Shown: positions 29,140 to 38,923, numbered from the stretch's first letter. The stretch is 64,000 nucleotides of DNA from Glaciimonas immobilis (GCF_011947285.1 NZ_JAAOZT010000001.1:310001-374000), one strand, 5' to 3'. Program-made: numbers and translations. Notes: generated by a model not told the origin, from the sequence alone.

Positions 29140-29979
29140 GTGTCTTTCATTAATAAATTATCCGCCGCGTGGGCCACCAATAATTCGCTATTGTGCGTGG
29201 GCCTTGACCCCGACATTACCAAATTTCCACCGCATTTGCGTAACCAGCCCGCAGCAATTTTTACCTTCTGCAAGGCAATTATCGACGCAACCGCTGACAC
29301 GGCGTGCGCGTTTAAGCCACAAATTGCCTATTTTTCGGCGTTACGGGCCGAAGACCAGCTCGAGGCGATTTGCGATTATATTCGCAACGCACATCCTACT
29401 ATTCCTATCGTACTCGACGCCAAGCGCGGCGATATCGGCGCGACCGCAGAGCAATACGCCCGTGAAGCCTTTGAGCGCTACGGCGCCGACGCCGTGACGA
29501 TGAGTCCCTACATGGGATGGGATTCAGTTGCTCCCTATCTGGAATGGAAAAACCGCGGCGCCATCATTTTGTGCCGCACCTCCAATCCCGGTGGGTCCGA
29601 CCTGCAATTTCTGACAGTAGAGGGTAAGCCGCTCTATCAGCACGTTGCCCGTCTAGTCGCCGATAAATGGAACACCAACGGACAATGCGCGCTGGTAGTC
29701 GGGGCCACCTTCCCTGAAGAACTGGCGCAAGTCCGGAATATTATTGGCGATATGCCGCTGCTGGTGCCGGGAATCGGCGCGCAGGGCGGTGATATTCAGG
29801 CGACCGTGAATGCCGGTAAAACAGCAAACGGCACCGGCATGATGATCAACTCATCCCGTGCGATTCTGTATGCCAAACCAGACGAGGCAGCGGGAGAAGA
29901 TTTTGCCGCCGCGGCCCGTCGTGTTGCGTTAGAGACGCGTGACGCGATTAATCGTTTCCGGGTCGGGGCTGTGGTTTAG
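29140..29979 (+). CDS. pyrF: Orotidine 5'-phosphate decarboxylase, type 2
   Basis: A 279-residue enzyme that converts OMP to UMP, the last step of pyrimidine synthesis. The catalytic loop is [17 protein letters not shown] near residue 90, and VPGIGAQGG near 207 forms the phosphate site. Length is that of the longer type 2 enzymes. It starts with GTG at 29140. Its end faces pncC. Confidence 0.95.
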   Translation: MSFINKLSAAWATNNSLLCVGLDPDITKFPPHLRNQPAAIFTFCKAIIDATADTACAFKPQIAYFSALRAEDQLEAICDYIRNAHPTIPIVLDAKRGDIGATAEQYAREAFERYGADAVTMSPYMGWDSVAPYLEWKNRGAIILCRTSNPGGSDLQFLTVEGKPLYQHVARLVADKWNTNGQCALVVGATFPEELAQVRNIIGDMPLLVPGIGAQGGDIQATVNAGKTANGTGMMINSSRAILYAKPDEAAGEDFAAAARRVALETRDAINRFRVGAVV

Positions 29980-29995
29980 ACGTTTCCGGTTAGAA

Positions 29996-30493
29996 TTATT
30001 TCAAAAAACGCAACAAACCTTGAAGCGAATGGGCGATAGTCTGTTCGCGTATGGCCCGTCGATTTCCATGAAAAACCAGACGTTCGGTATATGTCTGATG
30101 GCCTTGGGCCCAGCCAAAGCAGATGGTGCCAACGGGTTTGCCCGGCACCGCACCGCCGGGACCGGCAATCCCAGTTGTGGAAAGTGCAACATGTGCGCCA
30201 CTATTGGCAAGCGCGCTTTCGGCCATGGCGGCAGCGATTTCTTCGCTCACCGCGCCGTGCTGGGCTAATAACGCTTCCGAGATATCGAGTAGTTCTGTCT
30301 TGGATGCGTTGGAATAGGTGACGAAACCACAATCAAACCATTCGGATGATCCAGCAATGTCAGTGATAGCTTGCGAGACGCCGCCGCCAGTACAGGATTC
30401 AGCGGTTGCGAGTAGCAAGCCCTTGGATTGTAACGCCCGACCGACTTGTGTCGCGAGGTCAACTAGTTGATCATTTTCGACGTTGGTATCCAT
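29996..30493 (-). CDS. pncC: Nicotinamide-nucleotide amidase (CinA C-terminal type)
   Basis: A 165-residue single-domain CinA_C protein that deamidates NMN in pyridine nucleotide salvage. Motifs are LLATAESCTGGGVSQAITDIAGSS near residue 29 and STTGIAGPGGA near 104. No N-terminal MoCF domain is present, as in E. coli PncC. It follows pgpA on the same strand with a 108-base gap. Confidence 0.92.
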   Translation of the reverse strand: MDTNVENDQLVDLATQVGRALQSKGLLLATAESCTGGGVSQAITDIAGSSEWFDCGFVTYSNASKTELLDISEALLAQHGAVSEEIAAAMAESALANSGAHVALSTTGIAGPGGAVPGKPVGTICFGWAQGHQTYTERLVFHGNRRAIREQTIAHSLQGLLRFLK

Positions 30494-30601
30494 TGTATGC
30501 TCCTGGTTTTTTGTCAGATCAATCGATACATACTGCCACTTGTAGCGGTCAGATGCAATCGATGTAGCAAATCAAATGTCGACCAAAGTTTTATCACGCG
30601 C

Positions 30602-31309
30602 CTAATAAACACGCCATAACGCAAAAACCAATAGCGTATAAAACGCTGCCAGAATGTCATCCCACATGACGCCGAACCCACCCTTGAAATGACGATCAAA
30701 ATAAGCAATCGGCGGCGGTTTGACCATGTCAAAAAAGCGAAACACAATAAACGCCCAGAATTGGGTCCAAAACGGTGCCGGGGTGATCACCACCAGCACT
30801 AGCCAAAATGCAATGATCTCGTCCCAGACCATACTGCCGTGATCGGCAACCCCAAGATTGCGGCCCGTGCGCTGGCACGTCCAAATCCCTACGATGAAAC
30901 CCGCAGCAATAATCACCAGCCAATTTAGTGGCGAAAAATATTGCGGCCAGCGCGTCGACAAAATCACAAAACTGAACCAACCAAACAACGTGCCGAAGGT
31001 GCCCGGCATGATCGGCGACAACCCGCTACCAAAACCCTGTGCGATAAAATGCGCCGGATGTGACAGCATGAAACCGGCGGTGGCTTTTACTTTTCGCGGG
31101 CGCTTGTCGGGGCTGGCAGGGCTAGCAACAGGGCTAGCGATAGCGCTAGCAGCGCTATCAGGTTTAATAGCGGTATCAATGACGGTATCAATAGCGGGTC
31201 TAGTATCTGGGCCATTAAGCGAATTATTATCAGGCTGATTTGGCGCAGCCATTGATGCAGGTGTCGGGATCATGTCGGGGATAAAGTCATGTTGTGCTGA
31301 AGTGATCAA
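30602..31309 (-). CDS. pgpA: Phosphatidylglycerophosphatase A
   Basis: A 235-residue membrane phosphatase of phosphatidylglycerol synthesis. The core starts near residue 85 with GFGSGLSPIMPGTFGTLFGW, and the acidic motif MWDDILAAF is near 220. The first 75 residues are a low-complexity tail rich in Asp, Ala, Pro and Ser (repeats around TVIDTAIKPDSAASAIAS) without family match. The start overlaps thiL by 23 bases; a later start is possible. Confidence 0.9.
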   Translation of the reverse strand: MITSAQHDFIPDMIPTPASMAAPNQPDNNSLNGPDTRPAIDTVIDTAIKPDSAASAIASPVASPASPDKRPRKVKATAGFMLSHPAHFIAQGFGSGLSPIMPGTFGTLFGWFSFVILSTRWPQYFSPLNWLVIIAAGFIVGIWTCQRTGRNLGVADHGSMVWDEIIAFWLVLVVITPAPFWTQFWAFIVFRFFDMVKPPPIAYFDRHFKGGFGVMWDDILAAFYTLLVFALWRVY

Positions 31310-32267
31310 AAGAAGTCAGTGGTAAGTTAAGCGCTGCGTCGTTGGCATCCACCAGATGCAGCCCCGGCAAGTCGACAATATAACCGATGCGGGTCACTGC
31401 AGTGTCGCACACGCGCCCCGCCGCCAGAACCGCCTCGCGCTTACTCGCGGGCGCGGTAAAACATAATTCATAATCATCGCCGCCAGCCAGCGCAAACTGG
31501 CGTTGCAACGTCTGCGGCTGATGCATCAAAACGGGCCCTAATGGCAAGCAATCCACCGACAACGTTGCACCAACGCCAGAGCGCTCTAAAATGTGCCCCA
31601 AGTCACCGACCAGGCCGTCAGAGATGTCAATCGCCGCGTGCGCAATCCCGCGCAATGCCAACCCCAGCGCTACACGCGGTGTCGGCTGATGCATACGCGT
31701 TGCAGCACGGGCGTGATCCTCACCGCTCAAGACCAGTTGATCGGCAAATTCACGGCGATATCCAGCCAACGCCAAGCGCGCATCGCCCAGCGTGCCAGAG
31801 ACCCAGATATCGTCATCAACCTGCGCCGCGTCACGTCGCAGCGCTTGCCCCGGCAACGTTTCGCCAAAGATCGTGATGCAGATATTCAGCGGTCCTTTAG
31901 TCGTATCGCCGCCGATCAATTCGCAATCGTACGCATCGGCCAGCGCCAGCAAACCCTCAGCAAACGGTGCCAACCATTCCGCTCGCGCCTCCGGCAACGC
32001 AAGCGCCAGCGTAAATCCCAACGGTCGCGCGCCCATCGCCGCCAGATCGGACAGATTCACTGCCAGCGATTTATGTCCCAGCGTGTAAGGATCCACGTCA
32101 GCAAAGAAATGCCGACCGGCAACCAGCATGTCGGACGACACCGCCAACTGCATGCCAGCGGTCGGTATCAGCAACGCACAATCGTCCCCAACGCCCAGCG
32201 CAATCGGGCCGTCAGCGCGTGGCGCACGGGTGAAATAACGAGAGATAAGATCAAATTCTGAAAGCAT
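31287..32267 (-). CDS. thiL: Thiamine-monophosphate kinase
   Basis: A 326-residue enzyme making thiamine diphosphate from the monophosphate. The N-terminal GVGDDCALL, SDMLVAGRHFF and NLSDLAAMGARP blocks form the Mg-ATP site; DISDGLVGDLGHI is near residue 215. Full length. thiL and pgpA are neighbours in many proteobacteria, supporting both calls. Confidence 0.95.
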   Translation of the reverse strand: MLSEFDLISRYFTRAPRADGPIALGVGDDCALLIPTAGMQLAVSSDMLVAGRHFFADVDPYTLGHKSLAVNLSDLAAMGARPLGFTLALALPEARAEWLAPFAEGLLALADAYDCELIGGDTTKGPLNICITIFGETLPGQALRRDAAQVDDDIWVSGTLGDARLALAGYRREFADQLVLSGEDHARAATRMHQPTPRVALGLALRGIAHAAIDISDGLVGDLGHILERSGVGATLSVDCLPLGPVLMHQPQTLQRQFALAGGDDYELCFTAPASKREAVLAAGRVCDTAVTRIGYIVDLPGLHLVDANDAALNLPLTSFDHFSTT

Positions 32268-32770
32268 GACCAGATTGTACCGAATGGCGCGATGGAAAGA
32301 GCAGGAATTCTGTCCGTTAATGTAGACAGGTGATGCGTGCGGCGTTTCTTCAGACTCCCATATGATAGCAATGGCAGCAAAAAATGCATGAAACTTAGCT
32401 AGGGCGTGTTCACCTATAAAGCGCTGTTAACCCATCCAATCAAAGCGTTACAGGCTTCGGCTTCGCTTCCATCGCCCACTACGCCCCATTCTTCCAAAAA
32501 AGTTTGCGCTCTGGGAAAATGTCCGCTATCGTTTGCTTGTCCCTGAAAAAAAGGGGAATGGGTTTGACAGCCTGAAAACACAAAAGCGCACAAACGGCTC
32601 AATGCCGTTTTCCATGTGCGTCTGCCTTCGTGCGCCCTTAATGGGCGGCGGTGGCAGGGAAGCCTTCGGGCTTGCTGGTTTTTTTTTGTGTACCAGTCTG
32701 TCAACCCTGTTATTTGCCGCCCACCCCATTTGACAGTGGGAGCGGTTTAACCGCACACAAAGAAAACACA
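32268..32770. other. Start of accessory region
   Basis: No secure gene. Open frames on both strands (32414-32704 minus, 32533-32733 plus) are of low complexity and resemble the leader often found before small phage-island proteins. It marks the change from housekeeping genes to accessory DNA. Confidence 0.4.
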
Positions 32771-32968
32771 ATGCCTAACGTTTTGCCTTCCCTCGGCCGT
32801 TTACAAATAAACCCACGTCTCACGCGTCAATCCAATGCCTTGACAGCATTGCTGCCCATGTTTGAAACGGTCCCTTCTGATGGTCAGAAGAATGCCCTGA
32901 GGTATTGCCCTGAACTTGCGACGGATGTTTCCGTCGACCCGTCTGCATTAATCGGCGGTGCCGGATGA
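32771..32968 (+). CDS. Hypothetical small island protein
   Basis: A 65-residue frame starting MPNVLPSLGRLQIN. No domain recognised. Its stop overlaps the next gene's start (ATGA at 32965), so the two may be one unit. The ribosome site is weak (AAAGAAA). Weakly supported as real. Confidence 0.5.
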   Translation: MPNVLPSLGRLQINPRLTRQSNALTALLPMFETVPSDGQKNALRYCPELATDVSVDPSALIGGAG

Positions 32969-33366
32969 CCAAGCCCCTCACACCACAGCATGGGCCAGTC
33001 ATACCAAAAGCTAATCCCCATTTTCGCAGGATTGACCACGCACCGTATGAGATTGGCTTTCTGCTCAAAGCTATCGATGACGATGTTTCACCCCATGCAC
33101 CAATCACCGACGAGCAAGCACTGGAAGCAGAAGCCATCGCCAGGCACGCAGACAACGCGCAAGAGGTTATTTTCCGCGGACTGGAAGCGATTGGCGAGGT
33201 CCTGTCTATTGCCGCGCTCAATGCAGAATCAACGGTGAACGGCAGCACCGTTTCCGCCATAGGGGAAATTATCCGACACCTGAGCGTCGAAGCCCAACTG
33301 ATGCGCGACATGGGTGGCTTGATGACCGACACGGTAGCGGCCCACCAAAAAAGGCGTGCGCAGTGA
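32965..33366 (+). CDS. Hypothetical phage/island protein
   Basis: A 133-residue protein, acidic in its middle and helical in its second half (AEAIARHADNAQEVIF, GEIIRHLSVEAQLMRDMG). It looks like small conserved proteins of Burkholderiales islands and prophages, but I cannot name a function. Overlaps the upstream frame by four bases. Its end runs into a truncated toxin gene. Confidence 0.6.
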   Translation: MTKPLTPQHGPVIPKANPHFRRIDHAPYEIGFLLKAIDDDVSPHAPITDEQALEAEAIARHADNAQEVIFRGLEAIGEVLSIAALNAESTVNGSTVSAIGEIIRHLSVEAQLMRDMGGLMTDTVAAHQKRRAQ

Positions 33367-33412
33367 CTGAGGCCGCCGCCGCAGCAGCAGTCTACACCAC
33401 AGCCGCGCTGCT

Positions 33413-33604
33413 CAAGACTGCGAACCAGTTGGCGAAGGAGTTTCTGAATTACGCGTTCATGTAGGTGCTGGATACCGCGCTTACTTTGGACAGCATGGAA
33501 AATCGATTGTGATCCTGCTTTGTGGAGGCGACAAAAGCTCGCAGTCCATGGATATCAGGCAGGCTAAAATGCGTTGGGTAGAATGGAAACGGAGGCAGGT
33601 ATGA
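33413..33604 (+). pseudogene. 5'-truncated RelE/Gp49-type toxin
   Basis: The frame reads [18 protein letters not shown] then [20 protein letters not shown] and [14 protein letters not shown], matching the C-terminal two-thirds of putative addiction-module killer proteins (Gp49/HigB-like, about 100 residues). The first 35 to 40 residues are missing and no start is in frame; the sequence upstream belongs to the preceding island module. The stop overlaps the antitoxin start (ATGA at 33601), the usual arrangement. The toxin cannot be made in its normal form. Confidence 0.85.
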
Positions 33605-33929
33605 CTAAATTAAAAGGGGTCATTTCACACCACGAACGAGAAATCCCTGAACTGAGCGCTGATCGCGAATTGACAGTGGAATATTTAAAAGCAGCAATGG
33701 CATCGCTGGATAATCCCGATGACCGTGCCGCTGGATTATTAGCACTTCGTACAGTGGCTGAAGCCTATGGCGGACTTGCCCTAGTTTCACAGAAGCCGGT
33801 ATAAGCCGCGAGTCGTTGTATCGCGCTTTGTCGCCTAAAGGAAACCCAACTCTGAAAACGCTTCTCGCGGTTCTTAAGACGGTTGGACTAAGGTTGTCGG
33901 TTGAGTCCGAGCATCACGCACACGGTTGA
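33601..33929 (+). pseudogene. Frameshifted HigA-type antitoxin
   Basis: The ATG at 33601 begins [14 protein letters not shown], and the frame runs to AEAYGGLA (about 33780), then stops at 33804. In the shifted frame from 33792 the family sequence resumes: EAGISRESLYRALSP then KGNPTLKTLLAVLKTVGLRLSVE and a stop at 33929. This is the helix-turn-helix of probable addiction-module antidote proteins. A one-base loss between about 33780 and 33792 explains it. With the truncated toxin upstream this is a dead or misassembled TA pair. Confidence 0.87.
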
Positions 33930-34046
33930 TAGGTTTAATTTATCACCTTTGGCAGTCGCAATGGCGAAGAGGGGGGCGATAACGAGAACAGCGGCGAGAG
34001 CAAAAAAGGGCCAGCAGCATTCACACTTCTGTAGACCCAGATTGTT

Positions 34047-34754
34047 CTAGACTTTGACGAACACCACATCCCACACGCCATGCCCAAGCTTGATACCGCG
34101 GTTTTCAAACTTGGTCACAGGCCGATAATCCGGCCGTGGCGCATAGCCTTCAGCGGTATTTTTAAGCGTTGGCTCGGCACTCAGCACCTCAAGAATTTGT
34201 TGCGCGTATTCTTCCCAATCGGTCGCGCAATGCAGATACCCGCCCGGCGCAATCCGCGACGCCAGCAAACTCACCAGCGGACCTTGCAACAAGCGACGTT
34301 TGTTATGTCGTGCCTTGTGCCAAGGATCAGGGAAGAACACATGCGCGCCAGCCAAAGAATTCGGCGCGATCATATGCGTCAATACTTCCACCGCGTCGTG
34401 CTGAATGATGCGTTGATTGGATAGCGATAATTCGCCGATCAGCTTCAACAAGCTGCCAACGCCCGGCGTATGCACTTCAACTCCAATAAAATTCTTCTCA
34501 GGCATCCCAGCAGAAATCTTCGCGCTGGTTTCGCCCATCCCAAACCCAATCTCAAAAATCGTTGGCGCAGAACGCTCAAACGTTTTATCCAGATCAAGCA
34601 CCGCTTTTTCATAAGGCACACAAAACCGCGGCCCCAACTCCTCAATAGCCCGCCCTTGCGCAATCGACAACCGCCCCGCACGCGTGACAAAACTACGAAT
34701 CCGGCGCTCGGTCGGATCATAAAAGAGAGGTTTTCTGGGTTGGTTTTCTGACAT
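34047..34754 (-). CDS. trmB: tRNA (guanine-N7-)-methyltransferase
   Basis: A 235-residue SAM-dependent enzyme that makes m7G46 in tRNA. The SAM motif is [10 protein letters not shown] near residue 63, and the hallmark [16 protein letters not shown] is near 143. The ATG at 34754 gives normal length; the open frame upstream to 34877 is not family sequence. It lies 145 bases from a tRNA gene on the same strand. Confidence 0.95.
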   Translation of the reverse strand: MSENQPRKPLFYDPTERRIRSFVTRAGRLSIAQGRAIEELGPRFCVPYEKAVLDLDKTFERSAPTIFEIGFGMGETSAKISAGMPEKNFIGVEVHTPGVGSLLKLIGELSLSNQRIIQHDAVEVLTHMIAPNSLAGAHVFFPDPWHKARHNKRRLLQGPLVSLLASRIAPGGYLHCATDWEEYAQQILEVLSAEPTLKNTAEGYAPRPDYRPVTKFENRGIKLGHGVWDVVFVKV

Positions 34755-34898
34755 GCTGATCGGAGAGGAATAAGGTAAATAATGAAGAGCGGACGATGAA
34801 ACTTCCATCATTCTGACCGAAAAGGCCGCAAAGCAGGCCAGAACAATACCATCCGCCAATAAAAAACGGCACCGCAAAGACAGGTGCCAATCGTAATC

Positions 34899-34972
34899 TG
34901 GAGCGGGTAAAGGGGATCGAACCCTTGTCTAGAGCTTGGGAAGCTCTCGTTCTGCCACTGAACTACACCCGC
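34899..34972 (-). tRNA. tRNA-Gly (anticodon CCC)
   Basis: On the minus strand the 71-base body plus encoded CCA folds as a cloverleaf: acceptor GCGGGTG/TACCCGC with one G-T pair, D-arm GTTC/GAAC, anticodon stem AGAGC/GCTCT with loop TTCCCAA (anticodon CCC), and T-arm AAGGG-TTCGATC-CCCTT. The short D-loop is normal for bacterial tRNA-Gly. Confidence 0.96.
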
Positions 34973-35343
34973 GATATGCGCATTTTACGCGGGTTTTGGT
35001 GGGGATTGGGGAATTGACTGGTGTTAGGTGTGATCGGGAATGTGATGGCTGGCTTTTTGGGAGTGTGGTCTCCTAGTTACCGTATTCCTGTTATTTAGTT
35101 AATTCATACCTTGGTATTTCCCTTTTCTGCTCGAAAACGCAGGGATAGTGGTGCCTCTCTCCCATAAAAGCCCCAGTCCGCCATACAATTTCCTTTTAGA
35201 TGCAAATTTACATCTTTAGTAAATGGGCCGCGTAAGTCAATGATTTAAAAGAAATTTCGGGAAACGCCTTCGTGCGCTGGACGGCGGAGCGCTGGCTAAA
35301 CCTTACGTTTTCTGCTCATCTTAAGATTCAGACAGGGTGTGTC
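34973..35343. other. Intergenic, no gene seen
   Basis: A/T-rich sequence upstream of the tRNA and of the broken XRE gene. Nothing further identified. Confidence 0.5.
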
Positions 35344-35711
35344 ATGCAACACGAAGAAATTAGTTCAGGAAAGCATTTGGCTCGTGAAGTTGGCGGGATT
35401 ATTGCGATTCGCAGGAAGGCCAAGGGATTGACTCATGCACAACTATTCGAGCAAATGGCAATTGAAAAAACAATGAGCCGTTTAGAAACGGGCATATCTC
35501 ACCATCATTGGCACGCCTTGAACAAATAGCGAAGCTATTAAAGTGCGAAATCAGCGATTTGCTGAACATCAGCTCACCGGATATCCATGATCAAGCACTG
35601 GCACTGATGAAACGCATGGAGGACTTGCAAAGCCGGTTGGCAATCCTCGGGGATGAACATTTGCCGAACCGCGTTGTTCGCGAAAGACCGAGTTCGACCG
35701 AGTTCCGATAA
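35344..35711 (+). pseudogene. Frameshifted XRE-family regulator
   Basis: The ATG at 35344 opens a helix-turn-helix protein: GKHLAREVGGIIAIRRKAKG, LTHAQLFEQMAIEKTMSRLETG. Near 35500 the frame breaks; the minus-one frame continues the family with SPSLARLEQIAKLLKCEISDLLN and ends at 35711. A one-base loss near 35498 explains the split. The intact protein would be about 122 residues. Confidence 0.85.
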
Positions 35712-35735
35712 TTTTCCAGCCGGAAGATTTTCTTG

Positions 35736-36096
35736 TTATTCTTCAAGATCAATCGCGGCCTGGAGTTCCCCTAGGGCTTCTTGAATAATATAAATTGGCG
35801 CTGTCTCGATTCGCTTGGCTGAGCGCTCGACCAAATCCACCATCCTGCATTGGCTTAAAATCACCGCACCTTGCGTTTGTGTGCCAGAATCCATCAACGT
35901 CACTGCCCAGCCTTACACGCGATCAAGGTTACCTCCTTGCGTAATCGCCGCTACCAAACAACGACCACCTCCGATTAAATTCTAAATTAGAAAGAACCAA
36001 GACGGGGCGTCTACCTTGCATTTCAGTCACTGGCGTTGGATCAAGAGTGATTAAAACAATGTCACCTTGATTAACTGCGCGGTTACGTGTGGTCAT
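35736..36096 (-). pseudogene. chpB: Frameshifted ChpB/MazF-type toxin
   Basis: The start overlaps the antitoxin stop (ATGA). The first 55 codons include RAVNQGDIVLITLDPTPVTE and QGRRPVLVLSNLEFN, the PemK/MazF ribonuclease fold. The frame then stops at 35929. In the next frame the family continues as ITQGGNLDRV, a stop, then GWAVTLMDSGTQTQGAVIL and AKRIETAPIYIIQEAL. So there is at least one frameshift and one in-frame stop. The RNase is inactive. Confidence 0.87.
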
Positions 36097-36354
36097 AAAG
36101 TCTCAGAACCAACTCTTGGCGCTGCGTCCCACTCTAAAAGGTCAGCAGGCATTGGCGCTGCAAAATCGCATTGCGCATTCAACTCGGATGCTTTGAAGCG
36201 TTTTTTTGTGGCTTTGGGAGTCAGGATAAACGTACCACCGCTTTTGGCATTGATGCTTACAGCTTGACCGTCTCGCAAATCATGTTCCCGCAAAAAAAGA
36301 GGCTTGAAAAATCAAGCCAGTCGAGTTTCCTATTTTCTTAAAAATAAGTTCCAT
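36093..36354 (-). pseudogene. chpS: Frameshifted ChpS/MazE-type antitoxin
   Basis: With GGAG five bases upstream, the ATG at 36354 starts MELIFKKIGNSTGLIFQASF, typical of ChpS/MazE antitoxins. A run of seven T (minus strand) near 36298 shifts the frame; with six the protein would read straight on as LREHDLRDGQAVSINAKSGG. Total span is 262 bases, one more than a multiple of three, which fits a single added base. Confidence 0.87.
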
Positions 36355-36680
36355 TTCATCTCCTAAGGTAATACAACGTTATAGGATGTTTTGAGGTGTT
36401 GAAAAATGCATTACTTGGTTGTTTTCATTCTATGTATCCAGAGCATTTATTAAATCACCCCGGCCATTAGATCGGTCTCGGATAACTATTTTTTTACTTA
36501 CAAAAAATAACAGATTCCTATGGTTAATTAAATGTCGACCGATAATAGTAATAAGGCCAAAACTTTATAGACCAGTTACAAGTATTGTATTATTAATTGT
36601 TCCGTGTTGTATCTGCTCGATAAACTTATCGGATATGCGGTCAGTAAAATACCAACTGTGCAACTGGGTCGGCGTCCGCC
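36355..36680. other. A/T-rich intergenic stretch
   Basis: No gene or recognised element. Base composition is clearly more A/T-rich than the chromosome around it, fitting acquired DNA. Confidence 0.45.
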
Positions 36681-37349
36681 TTACCTATCGCCCGCCGGGG
36701 CAAGTGCAACAGGATCGCCTTCAGTTCGGGTCAAGTAGGTGAAGCTATTATCTGATGCGAGTTGGGCACGCAGTTCACATTGTAAAGTTCTTGCGAATTC
36801 AGTGTCCCGTATTATTCCCTCGGGTATTTCAGAAATATCAAAAACTTGAGTCATTGACCACTTATGTTTCAGCTCTCCGGCCTGATATAAGTTTGTAGCC
36901 AAAGTGCTCAACTCTTCGGCAGCGTTTTGGGCTAATCCTTTGAAAATCACCACGGAATCATGTTGACGTAGTAAATCTAGATTTCTCAGCACCTGCTTCT
37001 GATTATAAAGTTCGTGTGGTATCCCTTCCAGCAGGATAGTTTTATATTGATTCCAACACTCTTGCGGAATTTGCGGTGCCGCAATATTTCCCAATATATC
37101 AGGCTTTACTAAAGGAGAAATATCAAGCGTATCGCAGCCAATGTGGTTTCCCCAATGTCCTTCCCCCTCGAATAAGTTTATCGCAGTGCCACAGCCAACA
37201 ACCAAGGTGTCCCGACTGAATGGGCGGACATGTAACGCTGCCCATGGATCATTGGGGCTTTTCAACTTATCCCCACTTTGGTTGCCCATTCTAGTTTTAA
37301 TACTACGCACCAAAAGGTCTCCGGCCATTGAATGATGATTAACTTTCAT
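36681..37349 (-). CDS. Orphan protein of unknown function
   Basis: A 222-residue soluble protein starting MKVNHHSMAG behind GAGG at eight bases; an ATG nine codons upstream is alternative. It contains DTLVVGCGTAINLFEGEG near residue 55, which resembles the glycine loop of SAM methyltransferases, then CDTLDISPLVKPDILGN, where an acidic residue would bind the SAM ribose. The rest has no motif I know. The methyltransferase idea is tentative. It sits alone between a dead TA pair and an IS element. Confidence 0.6.
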   Translation of the reverse strand: MKVNHHSMAGDLLVRSIKTRMGNQSGDKLKSPNDPWAALHVRPFSRDTLVVGCGTAINLFEGEGHWGNHIGCDTLDISPLVKPDILGNIAAPQIPQECWNQYKTILLEGIPHELYNQKQVLRNLDLLRQHDSVVIFKGLAQNAAEELSTLATNLYQAGELKHKWSMTQVFDISEIPEGIIRDTEFARTLQCELRAQLASDNSFTYLTRTEGDPVALAPAGDR

Positions 37350-37797
37350 GTGATATGTGCCTCTGAGTAATGTCACGTTGTTGAGGGGCGAATAACCTTA
37401 GATTGCCGGTTACCGCTTCCGATGCGCTGCTGTGTCAAATTATTATGAAACAACTTTTAGTTTGATTGCGAAACCAGCTTTGGAAGCCAAGTAGTCCCTA
37501 ACAATTTATTGTGATAGATGGCGAACTTGGCCGGATGCGCTGCAGGACGAGCACTGGTAGCAGTGAGCAACGGTGCAGAACGGGACAGCGCAGCCAGATA
37601 TCACAAGAAATTATTGGGCTCCTTAGGCATGGTAATGATCCCCGCGCGATTAACGCATTTGCTATGACATGGGGCCTATGTTTTAGTTGCATTGTCGCAA
37701 CGATTGATTGTGATGAAGCGATGGGGAAAAGCAGCAAAGGGAGGTGCCAGATTTATCGATGTCAAATCGTTCGATATTTCCCGAAGCTGGGATGGAG
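37350..37797. other. Stretch left of the IS element
   Basis: No convincing gene. A plus frame starting near 37511 runs into the IS and may be an interrupted reading frame, but has no family resemblance. Confidence 0.4.
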
Positions 37798-37836
37798 GGT
37801 AATCCCCCCATTTTTAAGATGCGCTAAAAGTAGAGG

Positions 37837-38663
37837 TTAAGCGGCCAGTACCAGTTTCTGTTTTGGTGTGATGCCGCCCAGGCCCATATGAGGCCGATCA
37901 TGATTGTAAGTCCATAGCCAGCTGGTAGCAAAATTTTGTACCTCATCAATCGATTCAAACAAATGATGGGCCAGCCAGTCATAGCGTACGGTCCTGTTAT
38001 AACGTTCGACATACGCGTTTTGCTGCGGATTGCCAGGCTGGATGAACTCGATGCTGATGCCCCGCTTGGCGGCCCACGCCGATGTGACGGCACTGATATA
38101 TTCCGGCCCGTTATCACAGCGGATGGCCTGGGCTTGCCGCGCCATTCGATGACTTGATCAAGCGCCCGGATCACCCGTTCCGAAGGCAACGAGAAATCGA
38201 CTTCAATACATAACCCTTCACGGTTGAAGTCATCAATGACGTTAAACAACCGAATACTGCGTCCATCAGCGAGCTGGTCATGCATGAAGTCCATTGACCA
38301 CATGTCATTGATCTTGGTGGGCACTGCCAATGCCAGCGGCACGTCGCGCACGATCCGCTGGCACGGCTTGATGCGCAGATTCAGCTCCAGAGCCCGGTAA
38401 ATCCGGTAGACACGCTTATGGTTCCATTTGAAGCCTTTGACGTTGCGTAGATACAGAAAGCACAAACCGAACCCCCAATTACGCTGATTGCTCGTCAAAC
38501 ATACCAGCCAGTCGGCAATGACGGTGTTCTCAGAGGATAGCTTGGCGCAATAACGGTAACAGGTCTCACTGATGCCAAAGGCCTGACATACCACGCGAAT
38601 CGTGACCAATCTGTTTACAACGGACCACTGCGCCATCTCTCTTCGTTTGGAGGGCGCTACCAC
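37837..38663 (-). pseudogene. IS3-family transposase OrfB, frameshifted
   Basis: The DDE integrase half of an IS3 transposase. The first part holds [13 protein letters not shown] (first Asp). Near 38128 the frame breaks (RGKP then RPSAV); in the alternative frame it continues as [15 protein letters not shown] (second Asp) and [13 protein letters not shown] (Glu), ending KQKLVLAA. One base missing in a C-run would account for it. All three catalytic residues are still encoded but in two frames. Confidence 0.9.
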
Positions 38664-38923
38664 TTTTTTGTTAGCGCCTCAGTAACGATATCTGCCTTCA
38701 ACCGTTCCTCTGCGTACATCTTCTTTAGCCGCCGATTCTCATCTTCGAGTTCCTTCATCCGCGTCATCAGGGACGCATCCATGCCGCCAAATTTGGAGCG
38801 CCACTTATAGAAGGTGGCAGTGCTGATGCCATGTTCGCGGCACAGGTCCGGTGCAGGACTGCCAGCTTCGGCCTGTTTCAAAATCTGCAGGATCTGGCTA
38901 TCGGTAAAGCGTAATGTCTTCAT
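38657..38923 (-). CDS. IS3-family transposase OrfA
   Basis: An 88-residue DNA-binding subunit with a helix-turn-helix ([16 protein letters not shown] then [21 protein letters not shown]) and a leucine-zipper-like end ([15 protein letters not shown]). Its stop overlaps orfB by seven bases at the slippery A6G site. Intact. Confidence 0.93.
   Translation of the reverse strand: MKTLRFTDSQILQILKQAEAGSPAPDLCREHGISTATFYKWRSKFGGMDASLMTRMKELEDENRRLKKMYAEERLKADIVTEALTKKW

Noticed and set aside
32414-32704. 96-codon minus frame and overlapping plus frames
   Set aside because: Conflicting frames on both strands without motifs; likely leader DNA of the island module.
33363-33464. A 33-codon GTG-started gene overlapping the island protein
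   Set aside because: It runs out of frame through sequence that codes the toxin remnant, so its second half is not real.
34899-34972. tRNA-Gly as integration site of the accessory region
   Set aside because: No direct copy of the tRNA 3' end is seen elsewhere in the window and trmB, not island DNA, lies at its 3' side.
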